The notes under the pieces: generated by a model
What the model saw: only the letters and a program-made list of their open reading frames with translations
What the model was told of the DNA's origin: nothing
The model's database searches: none
Made by a program: the position numbers and the translations under genes
From: Crossiella sp. CA-258035
Lineage (GTDB): Bacteria; Actinomycetota; Actinomycetes; Mycobacteriales; Pseudonocardiaceae
NCBI RefSeq assembly: GCF_030064675.1
Contig: NZ_CP116413.1
Location: forward strand, 3,318,001 to 3,382,000
Length of the DNA: 64,000 nucleotides
Direction of reading: 5' to 3'
Part shown: piece by piece, positions 54,265 through 63,989 of the stretch
Position numbering within the stretch: the first letter of the stretch is position 1
Layout of the letters: each line of letters starts with the position of its first letter

Positions 54265-54484
54265 GATCGTGTCCTCTCCCCAGGAGCGGCGCCGCAGGGT
54301 GACGCCGCTGCCGAGAATCACATGGCCAGAACACTTTCGGGTGAACTCCATGCGAAGGCTCAATCTCGACATTCGGATGTTGCCGACAAACCGGCCAATC
54401 CTCGGCCCGGTGGTGCGGGGCTGCGGCTTTGCTGGCAAGGTCACGGCGCGCACACCGGCGCGAGGACGTGGAGGAGACGAGCGG

Positions 54485-56467
54485 ATGAGCGGCGCCGAGC
54501 GGGTCATGGTCCCGGCCCGGATGGACAGCCCGGTGCGGCCACGGCACCCCCGCGGCAAGGTCAGCCGCTGGCTGCTGGCCAACCGGGTCGCGCCGGTGGG
54601 CCCGGAGTCCGACGCGGCGCACGCCAAGCCGCAGTCCTGGTGGAAGGTCATGTGCCTGACCGGCGTGGACTACTTCTCCACGCTGTCCTACCTGCCCGGC
54701 ATCGCGGTGCTCTCCGCGGGCTGGCTGTCCCCGCTGGCCACGCTGGTGATCGTCGCGCTCACCCTGCTCGGCATGCTGCCGATGTACCGGCGGGTGGCCA
54801 AGGAGAGCCCGCACGGCCAGGGCTCGGTGGCCATGCTGGAGGACCTGCTGCCGTTCTGGCGCGGCAAGATCTTCGTGCTGGTGCTGCTCGGTTTTGTGGT
54901 GACCTCCTGGATCGTCACCATCACGCTGTCCTCCGCCGATGCCACCGTGCACGTGCTGGAGAACCCCTACCTCACCGAGGCCCTGCACGGCCTGGCGGTG
55001 CCGATCACCATCGGGCTGCTGCTGATCCTCGGCTTCGTCTTCCTGCTCGGCTTCAGCGAGGCCGTCGGCGTGGCCATCCCGCTGGTCGGGGTGTTCCTGC
55101 TGCTCAACGCGATCGTCTGCGTGGCAGGCCTGTACGACGTGTTCACCCACCCCGAGGTGCTGGACCGCTGGTTCGACGCGCTGACCTCCGGCGCGGGCGG
55201 TTTCGGCGGGATCATCGGCCCGGCGCTGATCGCCTTCCCCTCGCTGGTGCTGGGGCTGTCCGGGTTCGAGACCGGGGTCAGCATGATGCCGCTGGTGGCC
55301 GCGGACGGCAAGGACGAGCGGGCGCGGCTGGCCGACCGGATCCGCAACACCCGCAAGCTGCTCACCGCCGCCGCGCTGATCATGTCGGTGTACCTGGTGG
55401 CCACCAGTTTGATCACCACCGTGCTCATCCCGCACGAGGCGTTCAAGCCCGGCGGCCCGGCCAACGGCCGCGCGATGGCCTTCCTGGCGCACCAGGAGCT
55501 GGGGGAGCTCTTCGGCACCGCCTACGACATCAGCAGCATCCTGATCCTGTGGTTCGCCGGGGCCTCGGCGATGGCCGGTCTGATCAACATCGTGCCGCGC
55601 TACCTGCCCGCCTACGGCATGGCGCCGGAGTGGGGCCGCGCGGTGCGGCCGGTGGTGCTGGTCTACACCGCGATCAGCATCGTGATCACCATCGCGTTCA
55701 ACGCCGATGTCAACAAGCAGGCCGGCGCCTACGCCACCGGGATCCTGGCCATGATGGTCTCCGGCGCGGTCGCGGTGGCCATCTCGGCCTGGCGGCACCG
55801 GCAGAAGCGGGCCGCGGCCGGGTTCACCGTGCTCACCCTGGTGCTGCTCTACGCCCTGGTGGAGAACGTGATCGACAAGCCGGACGGCATCGCCATCTCG
55901 GGCATGTTCATCGCCGGGATCATCGTGGTCTCGCTGGTCTCCCGGGTGTCGCGGACCACCGAGCTGCGGGTGGAGCACATCGAGTTCGACGAGCGGGCCA
56001 GGGAGTTCGTCGCCGACTCGATCGCCCACGACGGGCAGCTCAACATCATCGCCAACCGGCGCCAGGGCGGCGACGACGCCGAGTACTCGGCCAAGGAGCT
56101 GGAACAACGCGGCCTCAACCCGCTGCCCGGCGCCGCCGACGTGATCTTCCTGGAGATCGACGTGGTGGACCCCTCGGACTTCAGCGACGTGCTGCGGGTG
56201 CGCGGGGTGGACATCGACGGGCACCGGGTGCTGCGGGTGGACAGCCCGGCCGCGCCGAACGCGATCGCCGCGATCCTGCTCGCGCTGCGCGATGCCACCG
56301 GCGTGCGGCCGCACTGCCACTTCGAGTGGAGCGAGGGCAGTCCGCTGGGCCACCTGTTCCGCTACCTGATCCTCGGGCGCGGCGACACCCCGCCGGTGGT
56401 GCGCGAGATCCTGCGCACCACCGAGGAGGACCCCCAGCGGCGGCCGGTCATCCACGTCGGCGGCTGA
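54485..56467 (+). CDS. APC-superfamily amino acid permease
   Basis: Membrane protein of 660 residues. The first part (about 50-500) has about twelve hydrophobic segments beginning [25 protein letters not shown], as in large actinobacterial APC permeases. A cytoplasmic C-terminal domain of about 160 residues ([22 protein letters not shown]...) follows. The start follows GGAGGAGAC. The substrate is not clear; amino acid or potassium (KUP-like) transport are both possible, with amino acid favoured. Confidence 0.85.
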   Translation: MSGAERVMVPARMDSPVRPRHPRGKVSRWLLANRVAPVGPESDAAHAKPQSWWKVMCLTGVDYFSTLSYLPGIAVLSAGWLSPLATLVIVALTLLGMLPMYRRVAKESPHGQGSVAMLEDLLPFWRGKIFVLVLLGFVVTSWIVTITLSSADATVHVLENPYLTEALHGLAVPITIGLLLILGFVFLLGFSEAVGVAIPLVGVFLLLNAIVCVAGLYDVFTHPEVLDRWFDALTSGAGGFGGIIGPALIAFPSLVLGLSGFETGVSMMPLVAADGKDERARLADRIRNTRKLLTAAALIMSVYLVATSLITTVLIPHEAFKPGGPANGRAMAFLAHQELGELFGTAYDISSILILWFAGASAMAGLINIVPRYLPAYGMAPEWGRAVRPVVLVYTAISIVITIAFNADVNKQAGAYATGILAMMVSGAVAVAISAWRHRQKRAAAGFTVLTLVLLYALVENVIDKPDGIAISGMFIAGIIVVSLVSRVSRTTELRVEHIEFDERAREFVADSIAHDGQLNIIANRRQGGDDAEYSAKELEQRGLNPLPGAADVIFLEIDVVDPSDFSDVLRVRGVDIDGHRVLRVDSPAAPNAIAAILLALRDATGVRPHCHFEWSEGSPLGHLFRYLILGRGDTPPVVREILRTTEEDPQRRPVIHVGG

Positions 56468-56556
56468 GCGCGGCCCGGCAGGGGCGGCGCGAGCTCGCCG
56501 AAGTAGCGACGTCAGTCCCTTGCCGGACCAGCCTTGGCACGCCGAGGATGTGGCCC

Positions 56557-58062
56557 ATGGGGATGAACCGCCGCCTCGGCGCGGCACTGCTGTCCGGAGT
56601 CGTGCTCGCCGTGTCCGGCATCGTCCCGGCAGCGGCGGCACCGGCGCCGACGCGGGCCGAGCCGGTCGCGCTGCTGGCCGGTCAGGGCGTCGGCGATGTG
56701 AACCAGACCCGGGACCGCTTCGCCGTGCACGCCACCGATCTGGGCATCATGTGGCGGGATGGCCGGGGCCGCACCGCGATCATGTTCGGCGACACCTACG
56801 GCGCGGGGTGGGGCGGCAACGGGGCCGGGCCGGAGACCGCGGACTGGCGGCTCAACGTGCTGGCCCATGCCACCGACAGCAACCTGGCCGACGGCCTGCG
56901 CATCGACTCGATGGTCACCGACCGGCCGGGGCACGCCGCCGAGCTGCTGCACCGCGACCCCTCGGTCGCCGAGGTCACCGTGATCCCGACCGCCGGGGTC
57001 AGCGTGGGCGCCCGCGATGTCGTGCACTACATGTCCATCCGCGGCTGGAACCCGTGGACCACCAACTACGCCGGGCTGGCCTACTCCGACGACGGCGGCC
57101 GCACCTGGGTCAAGGACCCGGCGCTGCGCTGGCCCAACTCCGGTGGCGCGGCCCGCTTCCAGCTGGGAGCGTTCGTCAAGGACGGTGGCTACGTCTACCT
57201 CTTCGGCACCCCGCAGGGCCGTTTTGGCGCGGCGCACCTGGCCAGGGTGCCGGAGCAGCGGATCCTGGAGCTGGGCGCGTACGAGTACTGGACCGCCTCG
57301 GGCTGGCAGCACGGGGCCGACGGCGCGGTGCCGGTCTTCGGCGGCCAGGTCGGCGAGTTGTCGGTGCAGTACAACACGGTGCTGCGGCGCTGGGTCGCGC
57401 TGACCCTGGACGAGAGCAGGGCGGCGATCGTGCTGCGCACCGCGCCCGCGCCGACCGGCCCGTGGACCGGCGGCCGGGTTGTGGTGCGCGGCAGCGACTT
57501 CCCCGCGCTCTACGGCGCTTTCCTGCACCCGGACAGCGCGCACCGCAACGAGATCTACTTCGCCATGTCGCAGTGGAACCCCTACCACGTCAAGCTGATG
57601 CGGCTGCGTCTCGATGAGTCGCTGCCGGAGCCGAACCTGTTGTCCGACGGCGGTTTCGAGGACCGTCCGGTGAACGCGGGCACCGGTCCGTGGGCGGTCA
57701 CCGGCAAGGGCGGCGTGGACTACGGCAAGGGCCTGGCGCACACCGGGTCGAACAACGCGTGGGTGCGGGAGAGCAGCGGCTGGCACGCGGTGACCCAGCA
57801 GCTGGCGGTGCGGCCGGGGCAGCGGTACCGGCTCTCCGGCTGGGTGCGCACCTCGGCGACCAACACCGACGGCTACTTCGGGGTCCGGCGGGCCGCGGGG
57901 GTGCTGGCCGAGCACAAGTTCGGCCACCTCGGCGAGTACACGAAGCTGACCGTGGAGTTCACCGCGGACACCAGCGAGATCGAGGTCTTCGGCGGCGCGT
58001 GGGCGCTGGACGGCAAGGACACCTGGATGCAGCTGGACGACGTGCTGCTGGCACCGGCCTAA
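56557..58062 (+). CDS. secreted DUF4185 protein with C-terminal carbohydrate-binding-like domain
   Basis: Exported protein of about 501 residues. After a signal peptide (RRLGAALLSGVVLAVSGIVPAAAA) comes a DUF4185 beta-propeller-like domain (TDLGIMWRDGRGRTAIMFGDTYG, YSDDGGRTWVKD), then from about residue 365 a jelly-roll module (NLLSDGGFEDR...GWVRTSATNTDGYFGVR) like those that bind carbohydrate. ATG 56557 has GAGG nine bases upstream; 56548 and 56563 are alternatives. Probably a cell-surface or secreted glycan-acting protein. Confidence 0.85.
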   Translation: MGMNRRLGAALLSGVVLAVSGIVPAAAAPAPTRAEPVALLAGQGVGDVNQTRDRFAVHATDLGIMWRDGRGRTAIMFGDTYGAGWGGNGAGPETADWRLNVLAHATDSNLADGLRIDSMVTDRPGHAAELLHRDPSVAEVTVIPTAGVSVGARDVVHYMSIRGWNPWTTNYAGLAYSDDGGRTWVKDPALRWPNSGGAARFQLGAFVKDGGYVYLFGTPQGRFGAAHLARVPEQRILELGAYEYWTASGWQHGADGAVPVFGGQVGELSVQYNTVLRRWVALTLDESRAAIVLRTAPAPTGPWTGGRVVVRGSDFPALYGAFLHPDSAHRNEIYFAMSQWNPYHVKLMRLRLDESLPEPNLLSDGGFEDRPVNAGTGPWAVTGKGGVDYGKGLAHTGSNNAWVRESSGWHAVTQQLAVRPGQRYRLSGWVRTSATNTDGYFGVRRAAGVLAEHKFGHLGEYTKLTVEFTADTSEIEVFGGAWALDGKDTWMQLDDVLLAPA

Positions 58063-58967
58063 CCGGCGACCAGCTCGTCCAGCCGTCGGCGGTTCGCCGC
58101 GGCGTCCGGGTGGCCGGGGGCCAGCTCGTCCGGGTCCGGCAGCACCGCGGACAGGCCCCAGACCCGGCCGCGGGCCCAGGTCGCCTCGTCCACGCCCAGC
58201 GCGGCCCGGAAGGTGACGCGGGCGTCGGTGTCCAGGAACGACCAGGCCGGGATCAGGTCCACCGCGGGGTCGCCGACGGCCAGCGTGCCGAAGTCGATCA
58301 CCGCGGACAGCCTGCCGTCCTTGGCGAGCAGGTTGCGCGGGTCCGGGTCGCCGTGCACCCACACCGGCGGCCGGTCCCACGCCGGGGCGTCCAGCCCGGC
58401 CTGCCAGACCTCGGTGAGCGCGGCGGTGTCGGCGAGCCCGCGCAGGGCCTCGATCCTGGCGCGCAGGCGCTCGGCGGTGATGGGGGAGTCGCGCGGATCG
58501 GCCACCGCGCAGCCGCGGAAGCCGTTGCTCCACTCCGGCGGCGGCCCGTCGGTGACGTCGATGCGTTGCAGGGCAAGGAGGAAGCCGGCCAGGTCGCGGG
58601 CGGCCTGGTGCAGGTCCAGTGCGGTGTGCGACAGGGTCTGGCCGTCCAGCCAGCGGTAGACCGACCACGGGAACGGGTAGTCCGCGGTCGGCTCACCTTG
58701 GGCGAGGGGCTCCGGCACGGGCAGCGGCAGGTGCGGGGCGAGCACCGGCAGCCAGCGCTGCTCGCGGTGCACCTGGCCCACCCAGCGGGCGAAGCGGGGC
58801 AGCCGCACCAGCATGTCCGCGCCCAGCCGCAGGGTCGCGTTGTCCACCCCGGGCGCGGGCACCGGGGTGACCGGCAGGTCAGCCCAGCGCGGGAACTGCG
58901 CGGCGACGAGCCCGCGCACCAGTGCGGCGTCGATGACCACGGGTTCGCTGTGCACGACGGTGATCAC
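58059..58967 (-). CDS. aminoglycoside phosphotransferase-family protein
   Basis: Kinase-like protein of 302 residues. The catalytic loop is VHGDPDPRNLL (HGDxxxxN), followed by AVIDFGTLAVGDPAVDL (metal-binding Asp of DFG). YPFPWSVYRWLDGQT is typical of the APH family that includes antibiotic kinases and house-keeping small-molecule kinases. GTG 58967 is the probable start. The gene is convergent with the DUF4185 gene (stops overlap). Substrate unknown; resistance is not proven. Confidence 0.88.
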   Translation of the reverse strand: MITVVHSEPVVIDAALVRGLVAAQFPRWADLPVTPVPAPGVDNATLRLGADMLVRLPRFARWVGQVHREQRWLPVLAPHLPLPVPEPLAQGEPTADYPFPWSVYRWLDGQTLSHTALDLHQAARDLAGFLLALQRIDVTDGPPPEWSNGFRGCAVADPRDSPITAERLRARIEALRGLADTAALTEVWQAGLDAPAWDRPPVWVHGDPDPRNLLAKDGRLSAVIDFGTLAVGDPAVDLIPAWSFLDTDARVTFRAALGVDEATWARGRVWGLSAVLPDPDELAPGHPDAAANRRRLDELVAG

Positions 58968-59008
58968 ACCGGGAAAACCCCTCGGGCGTCCACCGGATTT
59001 CCGGCAGC

Positions 59009-60193
59009 ATGATCGGCATGTCCGGCTACCGCCAGGTGCTCGCGCTGCCGCACGTCGGGCGGCTGCTGGCCTCCGCGCTGCTGTCCAGGCTGGCGGGGGA
59101 GATGCTCTCGCTGGCGCTGGTCCTGCACATCTTGGCAGTGTCAAGTTCGCCGGTGCTGGCCGGTTCGGTGCTCTTCGCGGCCTGGGCGCCCGGCGTGCTG
59201 CTCAGCCCGCTGGCCGGGGCGGTGCTGGACCGCTTCGGCTCGGTGCGCGCCATCGGCGCCGACCAGCTGGCCAGCGCGCTGCTGATCGGCGCGATCGCCG
59301 CGGTGGCCACCGGCCCGGACGACGCGCTGCCGCTGGTGCTGCTGGCCCTGCTGTTCTCGCTGACCTCCCCGCTGGGCCTGGCCGGGATCCGCACCCTGAT
59401 GCCCCGGCTGGTCCCGGACACCGCGCTGGAACGGGCGAACGCGCTGGACTCCGGCGCCTACAACCTGGTCGAGGTCACCGGCCCGGTGCTGGCCGGTGGC
59501 CTGTTCGCGGTGGCCGGCGGCCAGCTCACCCTGACCGTGATCGCCGGGCTGTACGCGGCGGCCTTCCTGCTGCTGCTCACCCTGCCCGCCGACGCGGGCC
59601 GCGCCGAACCCGCCGCCACCACCACCGGACTGCTCGCCTCGGCCTGGGCCGGGGTCCGCTACGTGCTGACCAACCCGTTGCTGCGCAACCTGATCCTCTG
59701 CTACGCGCCCTACCAGCTGGCCTGGGGCGTGCTCACCGTCGCGGTGCCGGTGCTCGCCCCGGACACCGCGGGCCTGCTCTGGGGCCTGGCCGGAGTCACC
59801 GGCATCCTGGGCGCCCTGCTCACCGGCCACCGCCTCACCGCGGGCCGGGAACGCCTGGCCATCGCCGCGGGCATCCTGGCCTCCGCGCTGGCCGCCGCCC
59901 CGCTGGTGGCCTACGGCGGCATCCCCGGCCTGGTCACCGGCCTGCTGCTGCTCGGCTTCGCCGCGGGCCCGGTCAACGTCGGCCTGCTCACCCTGCGCCA
60001 GCGCCGCAGCGACCCGGCCTGGCTGGGCCGGGTGCTGGCGGTCTCGATCAGCCTCAACCTCATCGGCCACCCGGTCGGCTCGGCCATCGGCGGCTTCCTC
60101 ACCGCGGTCTCCCCGGCGCTGGCCTGCACGGTAGCCGGGCTCGCCGCGGCACTGGGCGCGCTGCTGGCCTGGCTGCTGCTGCCCCGCGACTAG
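59009..60193 (+). CDS. MFS transporter
   Basis: Major facilitator protein of 394 residues with about ten to twelve hydrophobic segments and an early GAVLDRFGSVRAIGADQ loop, the MFS motif A region. It is divergent from the phosphotransferase gene by 41 bases, so the two may share control. The ribosome-binding site is weak; ATG 59018 is an alternative. The substrate is unknown; it is likely an exporter. Confidence 0.85.
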   Translation: MIGMSGYRQVLALPHVGRLLASALLSRLAGEMLSLALVLHILAVSSSPVLAGSVLFAAWAPGVLLSPLAGAVLDRFGSVRAIGADQLASALLIGAIAAVATGPDDALPLVLLALLFSLTSPLGLAGIRTLMPRLVPDTALERANALDSGAYNLVEVTGPVLAGGLFAVAGGQLTLTVIAGLYAAAFLLLLTLPADAGRAEPAATTTGLLASAWAGVRYVLTNPLLRNLILCYAPYQLAWGVLTVAVPVLAPDTAGLLWGLAGVTGILGALLTGHRLTAGRERLAIAAGILASALAAAPLVAYGGIPGLVTGLLLLGFAAGPVNVGLLTLRQRRSDPAWLGRVLAVSISLNLIGHPVGSAIGGFLTAVSPALACTVAGLAAALGALLAWLLLPRD

Positions 60194-60909
60194 GGCTGCT
60201 GGCCGGTGGCGGCGAGCACGATCTCGCGGATGGTGACACCCTGGGGTTGTTGGTAGGCAAAGAGAATCGCCTCGGCCACCGACTCCGCTGCGAGCATGCC
60301 ACTGGCCTTGGTGAACTCCCGGTAGCCCGCCTTGATCGACTCGCTGCTGGTGTGCGAGAGCAGCTCGGTGTCCACCGCGCCCGGCGCGATGGTGACCACC
60401 CGGACTCCGGTCGGGGCGAGCTCCTCGCGCAGGTTCTCCGACATCGCGTGCACCGCGAACTTGGTGCCCACGTAGGCGGTGTGGTCGGGGAAGGTCTTGC
60501 GGCCGGCCACCGAGCCGAGGTTGACGATGGTGCCGCGGCCGCGCTCGACCATGCCGGGCAGCACCGCGCGGATCGCGCCGAGCAGGCCCTTGACGTTGAC
60601 CTCGAACATCCGGTCCCACTCGGCCGCGGGCTGGTCGGCCAGTGTGCCGAGCAGCATCACCCCGGCGTTGTTGACGATCGCGTCCACCGGGCCGTGCACC
60701 GCCTCCGCCTCCCGGACGGCCTCGGCGACCGCGGCCGGGTCGGTGACGTCGGCCCGGCGGCACAGCGTGTCTGGCAGGCCCAGCGCGGTGAGGCGGTCGA
60801 GGCGGCGGGCGAGCAGCAGCAGCGGGTGGCCGTGCGCGGAGAGCAGGCGGGCGGTGGCCGCGCCGATGCCGGAGCTGGCGCCGGTGATCACGATGAGTGG
60901 CTTGGACAT
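60190..60909 (-). CDS. short-chain dehydrogenase/reductase
   Basis: SDR of 239 residues. TGASSGIG at the N-terminus, NNAGVM, and the YVGTKFAVH catalytic Tyr-x-x-x-Lys are present. PGAVDTELLSH and REIVLAATGQQP fit the YdfG/NADP-dependent dehydrogenase group acting on serine or small hydroxy compounds. It converges on the MFS gene with a four-base overlap, and is divergent from the MmyB-type regulator, which may control it. Confidence 0.9.
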   Translation of the reverse strand: MSKPLIVITGASSGIGAATARLLSAHGHPLLLLARRLDRLTALGLPDTLCRRADVTDPAAVAEAVREAEAVHGPVDAIVNNAGVMLLGTLADQPAAEWDRMFEVNVKGLLGAIRAVLPGMVERGRGTIVNLGSVAGRKTFPDHTAYVGTKFAVHAMSENLREELAPTGVRVVTIAPGAVDTELLSHTSSESIKAGYREFTKASGMLAAESVAEAILFAYQQPQGVTIREIVLAATGQQP

Positions 60910-61012
60910 GGCCCCAGCACAGCAGCCCGCGCCCGGCGCGCGCGTGGGCGAGCTCGTCCCTGGGTCTGGCAGACCCAGGGACGACCTGCGGTGATCCACC
61001 TAGACTGCCGGT

Positions 61013-61897
61013 ATGTCCGCCGAGCTCCGTGAGTTCCTGCGCACCCGCCGGGCCCGGCTCAGCCCGGCCGAGGCCGGACTGCCGCCGCACCTGGGCCCGC
61101 GCCGGGTGCCGGGGCTGCGCCGGGAGGAGGTCGCCTGGCTGGCCGGGATGAGCGTGGACTACTACGTCCGCCTGGAACAGGGCCGCAACCCCGGCGTCTC
61201 CACCGAGGTGCTGGACGCGGTGGCCCGCGCGCTGCGGCTGGACCGCACCGAACGCGCCCAGCTCTTCGACCTGGTCCGCTGCCGGGGCGGCCGTCCGCAA
61301 CCGGCGCAGCGGGTCAACCCCGCCCTGGACCGGGTGCTCACCGCGCTGACCGGACCGGCGATGATCCTCGGCCACCGGCTGGACGTGCTGGCCATCAACC
61401 CGCTGGGCACGCTGCTCTACACCGACTTCGCCGACCGCCCGGCCGGTGAGCGCAACCTGGTCCGGCACCTGTTCACCGATCCGGCCGCCCGCGAGCGGAC
61501 CGGCGACTGGCCCAGCGCCGCCCGTGCCACGGTGGGCGCGCTGCGCCGCTACGGCGGCTGCTGGCCGGGTGATGAGCTGCTCGCCGAGCTGGTGGCGGAG
61601 ATGTCATCGCGGGATGCGGACTTCCGGCGCTGGTGGGCCGCGCACGACGTGCTCGCCTACACCCACGGCGACAAGGTCTACCGGCTGCCCGGGCTCGGCG
61701 AGCTCACCCTGCACTTCGCCGCGCTGACCCTGCCCGACGACCCGGACCAGACCCTCTACGCCTACACCGCCGAACCCGGCTCGCCCACCGAGGCCGCGCT
61801 GCGCCGGGCCGCGCTCACGACTCCCGGAACCGCGCCGAGTGGCTCTCCTGCGCCATCCGCCGCAGCAGCGACACCAGCACATCGCCCAGCAGGGTGA
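61013..61897 (+). CDS. helix-turn-helix regulator with MmyB-like ligand domain
   Basis: Regulator of 294 residues. An XRE helix-turn-helix (VPGLRREEVAWLAGMSVDYYVRLEQGRNPGVSTEVLDAVARAL) is followed by the MmyB-like domain with LGHRLDVLAINPLGTLLYTDF and FRRWWAAHDV, typical of actinobacterial regulators that bind fatty-acid-like ligands. It is divergent from the SDR at 60190. Its last 83 bases overlap the convergent MerR gene and code for an atypical Ala/Pro-rich tail. Confidence 0.9.
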   Translation: MSAELREFLRTRRARLSPAEAGLPPHLGPRRVPGLRREEVAWLAGMSVDYYVRLEQGRNPGVSTEVLDAVARALRLDRTERAQLFDLVRCRGGRPQPAQRVNPALDRVLTALTGPAMILGHRLDVLAINPLGTLLYTDFADRPAGERNLVRHLFTDPAARERTGDWPSAARATVGALRRYGGCWPGDELLAELVAEMSSRDADFRRWWAAHDVLAYTHGDKVYRLPGLGELTLHFAALTLPDDPDQTLYAYTAEPGSPTEAALRRAALTTPGTAPSGSPAPSAAAATPAHRPAG

Positions 61898-62426
61898 TCA
61901 CCACCGCGGACTCCAGCACCTCGTCCTGGCTGCCCCGGTGGTCCAGGAAACCCACGTCCAGCGCGGCCAGCCGGCCGGCCAGCTCGGCGTAGTCGGTCAG
62001 GCTGCTCAGCAGCTCGGTGTGGCCCAGCTCGGTCAGCGTGCCCAGCAGTCCGGCCAGCGCGACCCTGGACGGGTTGTTCTCGCTGACCTGCCAGCCCAGT
62101 CGCTCGAGCAGTTCCGCCACCGGCCCGGTCGCCGGTTCGGCCTCGCCGGACCGTTCGGTGACCGCGTAGTGCACCTGGCCCAGCGCCTTGAACAGGTCGT
62201 TCTCCGGGTCGTCCACCGCGGTCAGCACCTGCTTGGCGGTGGCGATCGGCAGCCGGCCCAGGTCCACCAGCGCGCGCACCAGCCGCAGCCGCCGCAGGTG
62301 CTCCTCGGCGTAGTGCACCTGGTTGTACCCGGCCCGCTCGCCGTAGGGCAGCAGCCCTTCGCGTTGGTAGTACTTGATCGTCGGCACCGGGATCCCGGTG
62401 TGCCTGCTGAGGTCGCCGATGCGCAC
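61815..62426 (-). CDS. MerR-family regulator
   Basis: Regulator of 203 residues starting MRIGDLSRHTGIPVPTIKYYQREGLLPYGERAGYNQVHYAEEHLRRL, a classical MerR helix-turn-helix plus wing. No metal-binding cysteines are seen, so a small organic effector is likely. It is divergent from the membrane protein at 62517; twin TATCGATA boxes lie between them. Confidence 0.92.
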   Translation of the reverse strand: MRIGDLSRHTGIPVPTIKYYQREGLLPYGERAGYNQVHYAEEHLRRLRLVRALVDLGRLPIATAKQVLTAVDDPENDLFKALGQVHYAVTERSGEAEPATGPVAELLERLGWQVSENNPSRVALAGLLGTLTELGHTELLSSLTDYAELAGRLAALDVGFLDHRGSQDEVLESAVVITLLGDVLVSLLRRMAQESHSARFRES

Positions 62427-62450
62427 GCAGCCTCCTGGTTGATACTCTGG

Positions 62451-62474
62451 CTATCGATAGCTAGTGTATCGATA
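62451..62474. promoter_or_regulatory. twin TATCGATA operator boxes
   Basis: TATCGATA occurs at 62452-62459 (within the perfect palindrome CTATCGATAG) and again at 62467-62474, 15 bases apart. The two AT-rich boxes lie in the MerR/membrane-protein divergent spacer and probably form the shared operator. Confidence 0.8.
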
Positions 62475-62516
62475 GCGCGCGGTCAGAGAGACAGTAGTTC
62501 TCGCCTGGAGGTCTGA

Positions 62517-63485
62517 ATGTTCCGCACCGCCCTGCCCTTAGCCCGCCAATGGCATCGACCGTTGATGCTGGCCACCGCCCTGATGGCGGTCAGCACGCTG
62601 GTCTCGCTGGCCGGTCTGGTCCTCGACGACCGGCTGCTGGGCGGCCAGCCGATCTGGGGCAAACCGCTCAAGTTCTCGGTGTCCCTGCTGCTCTACCTGC
62701 CCACCTGGGCCTGGATGCTCTCGCTGCAACGCGTCCCCCGTCGCTGGACTTGGTGGACCGCCACCGCCATCGCGGTGCTGACCACCCTGGAAGTAGTGCT
62801 CATCGTCCTCCAGGTCATCCGCGGCCAGGCCAGCCACTTCAACCAGGCCACCCCGTTCGACGACGGGCTGTTCCGGCTGATGGGGGCCATGATCACCGTG
62901 GTCTGGGTGCTGAACATGGCCCAGGGTGTGGTGCTGCTGCGCGACCGGCTGCCGGACCGGCCGATGGCCTGGGCGATCCGCGGTGGCATCGTGCTCGGCT
63001 CGATCGGCATCGGCCTGGCCTTCCTGATGACCGGCCCGACCCCCGACCAGTTGCACGCGTTGCAGCAGAACCTGCCGGTGGAGGTGCGCGGCGCGCACAG
63101 CGTGGGCGTGCCCGACGGCGGCCCGGGCATGCCGCTGACCGGGTGGAGCCTGACCGGCGGCGACCTGCGCATCCCGCACTTCATCGGCATCCACGCCATG
63201 CAGGCCCTGCCGCTGCTCGCCCTGCTGCTGACCAGTGCCGCCGCGCGCAGGCCGCGGCTGGCCGATCCCGGCGTGCGCACCCGGCTGGTGCTGCTGGGCA
63301 CCGGGACCTACGCGGGGATCACCGGGCTGGTGACCTGGCAGGCGCTGCGCGGTCAGTCCATTGTCGCGCCGGATGCCTGGACCCTGCTGGCCCTGGGCGC
63401 GCTGGTGCTGGCGACCGGGCTGCTGGCCGGCCGCATCCTGCGCCGGACGCCGGAGCCGGTGGCCGAACCGGTCCCGCTCGGCTGA
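62517..63485 (+). CDS. polytopic membrane protein, unknown function
   Basis: Membrane protein of 322 residues with about eight hydrophobic segments. The WGKPLKFSVSLLLYLPTWAWML and TPFDDGLFRLMGAM stretches and a HFIGIHAMQALPLLALLL segment are recurrent in an uncharacterised actinobacterial family. The start ATG follows GGAGG. It is divergent from a MerR regulator with twin operators, so it probably answers to the same signal. No function is known to me. Confidence 0.85.
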   Translation: MFRTALPLARQWHRPLMLATALMAVSTLVSLAGLVLDDRLLGGQPIWGKPLKFSVSLLLYLPTWAWMLSLQRVPRRWTWWTATAIAVLTTLEVVLIVLQVIRGQASHFNQATPFDDGLFRLMGAMITVVWVLNMAQGVVLLRDRLPDRPMAWAIRGGIVLGSIGIGLAFLMTGPTPDQLHALQQNLPVEVRGAHSVGVPDGGPGMPLTGWSLTGGDLRIPHFIGIHAMQALPLLALLLTSAAARRPRLADPGVRTRLVLLGTGTYAGITGLVTWQALRGQSIVAPDAWTLLALGALVLATGLLAGRILRRTPEPVAEPVPLG

Positions 63486-63500
63486 GGCGCGGCGGCTGCG

Positions 63501-63989
63501 TCAGGTGATGATCCCGGCGCGCAGGGCCAGGGTGACCAGCAGCGCGCGGTCACCCGAGCCCAGCCGTCTGCCGATGCGCCACAGGTGGGTGTCCACGGTG
63601 CGCGCGGACAGGCCAAGCTCGGCCGCGATCTCCTTGTTGGAGTGGCCGTCGGCGACCAGGCGCAGCACGTCGATCTCCCGGTTGGACAGCTCCCACACCG
63701 GGTCCGGCACCGGCGGCGTGCGGCCGGGGCGCAGCAGGTAGCCCTGCGCGCCGGCCTGGTACGCCGCGGCCACCGCCCACGGTTCCTCGACGGAGACCAC
63801 CACCAGCACCTGTGGCCAGCCGCGGGACTTCAGCTCGCGCACCAGCCGGACGCCCTCGGCGCCCGGCCCGGCGAGCTCGACCACGGCCAGCGCGCACGGC
63901 CCGGCCAGCGCGGCGAACTCCAGCGCGGCGGCCTCGGAGGCGGCCTGGTGCACCGAGGCGACCCGCAGGTCGGTCAGGCGCGGCGCCAT
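63501..63989 (-). CDS. LuxR-type regulator
   Basis: Regulator of 162 residues: a reduced receiver-like N-terminal part (VAVVELAGPGAEGVRLVRELK, AAAYQAGAQGYLLRPG) and a C-terminal LuxR helix-turn-helix (LSNREIDVLRLVADGHSNKEIAAELGLSARTVDTHLWRIGRRLG). The usual phospho-acceptor Asp appears replaced by Glu (VVELAG), so it may act without phosphorylation. It ends close to the window edge; ATG 63989 gives a sensible start, but an earlier start beyond the window cannot be excluded. Confidence 0.85.
   Translation of the reverse strand: MAPRLTDLRVASVHQAASEAAALEFAALAGPCALAVVELAGPGAEGVRLVRELKSRGWPQVLVVVSVEEPWAVAAAYQAGAQGYLLRPGRTPPVPDPVWELSNREIDVLRLVADGHSNKEIAAELGLSARTVDTHLWRIGRRLGSGDRALLVTLALRAGIIT

Noticed and set aside
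53149-56556. Long plus-strand open frame running into the DUF4185 gene
   Set aside because: It covers the nuclease gene antisense and the permease gene out of frame; only the last part (from 56557) has a signal peptide and domains.
58059-58967. Calling the phosphotransferase an antibiotic-resistance gene
   Set aside because: The family motifs are clear, but they do not show the substrate; many members are metabolic kinases.
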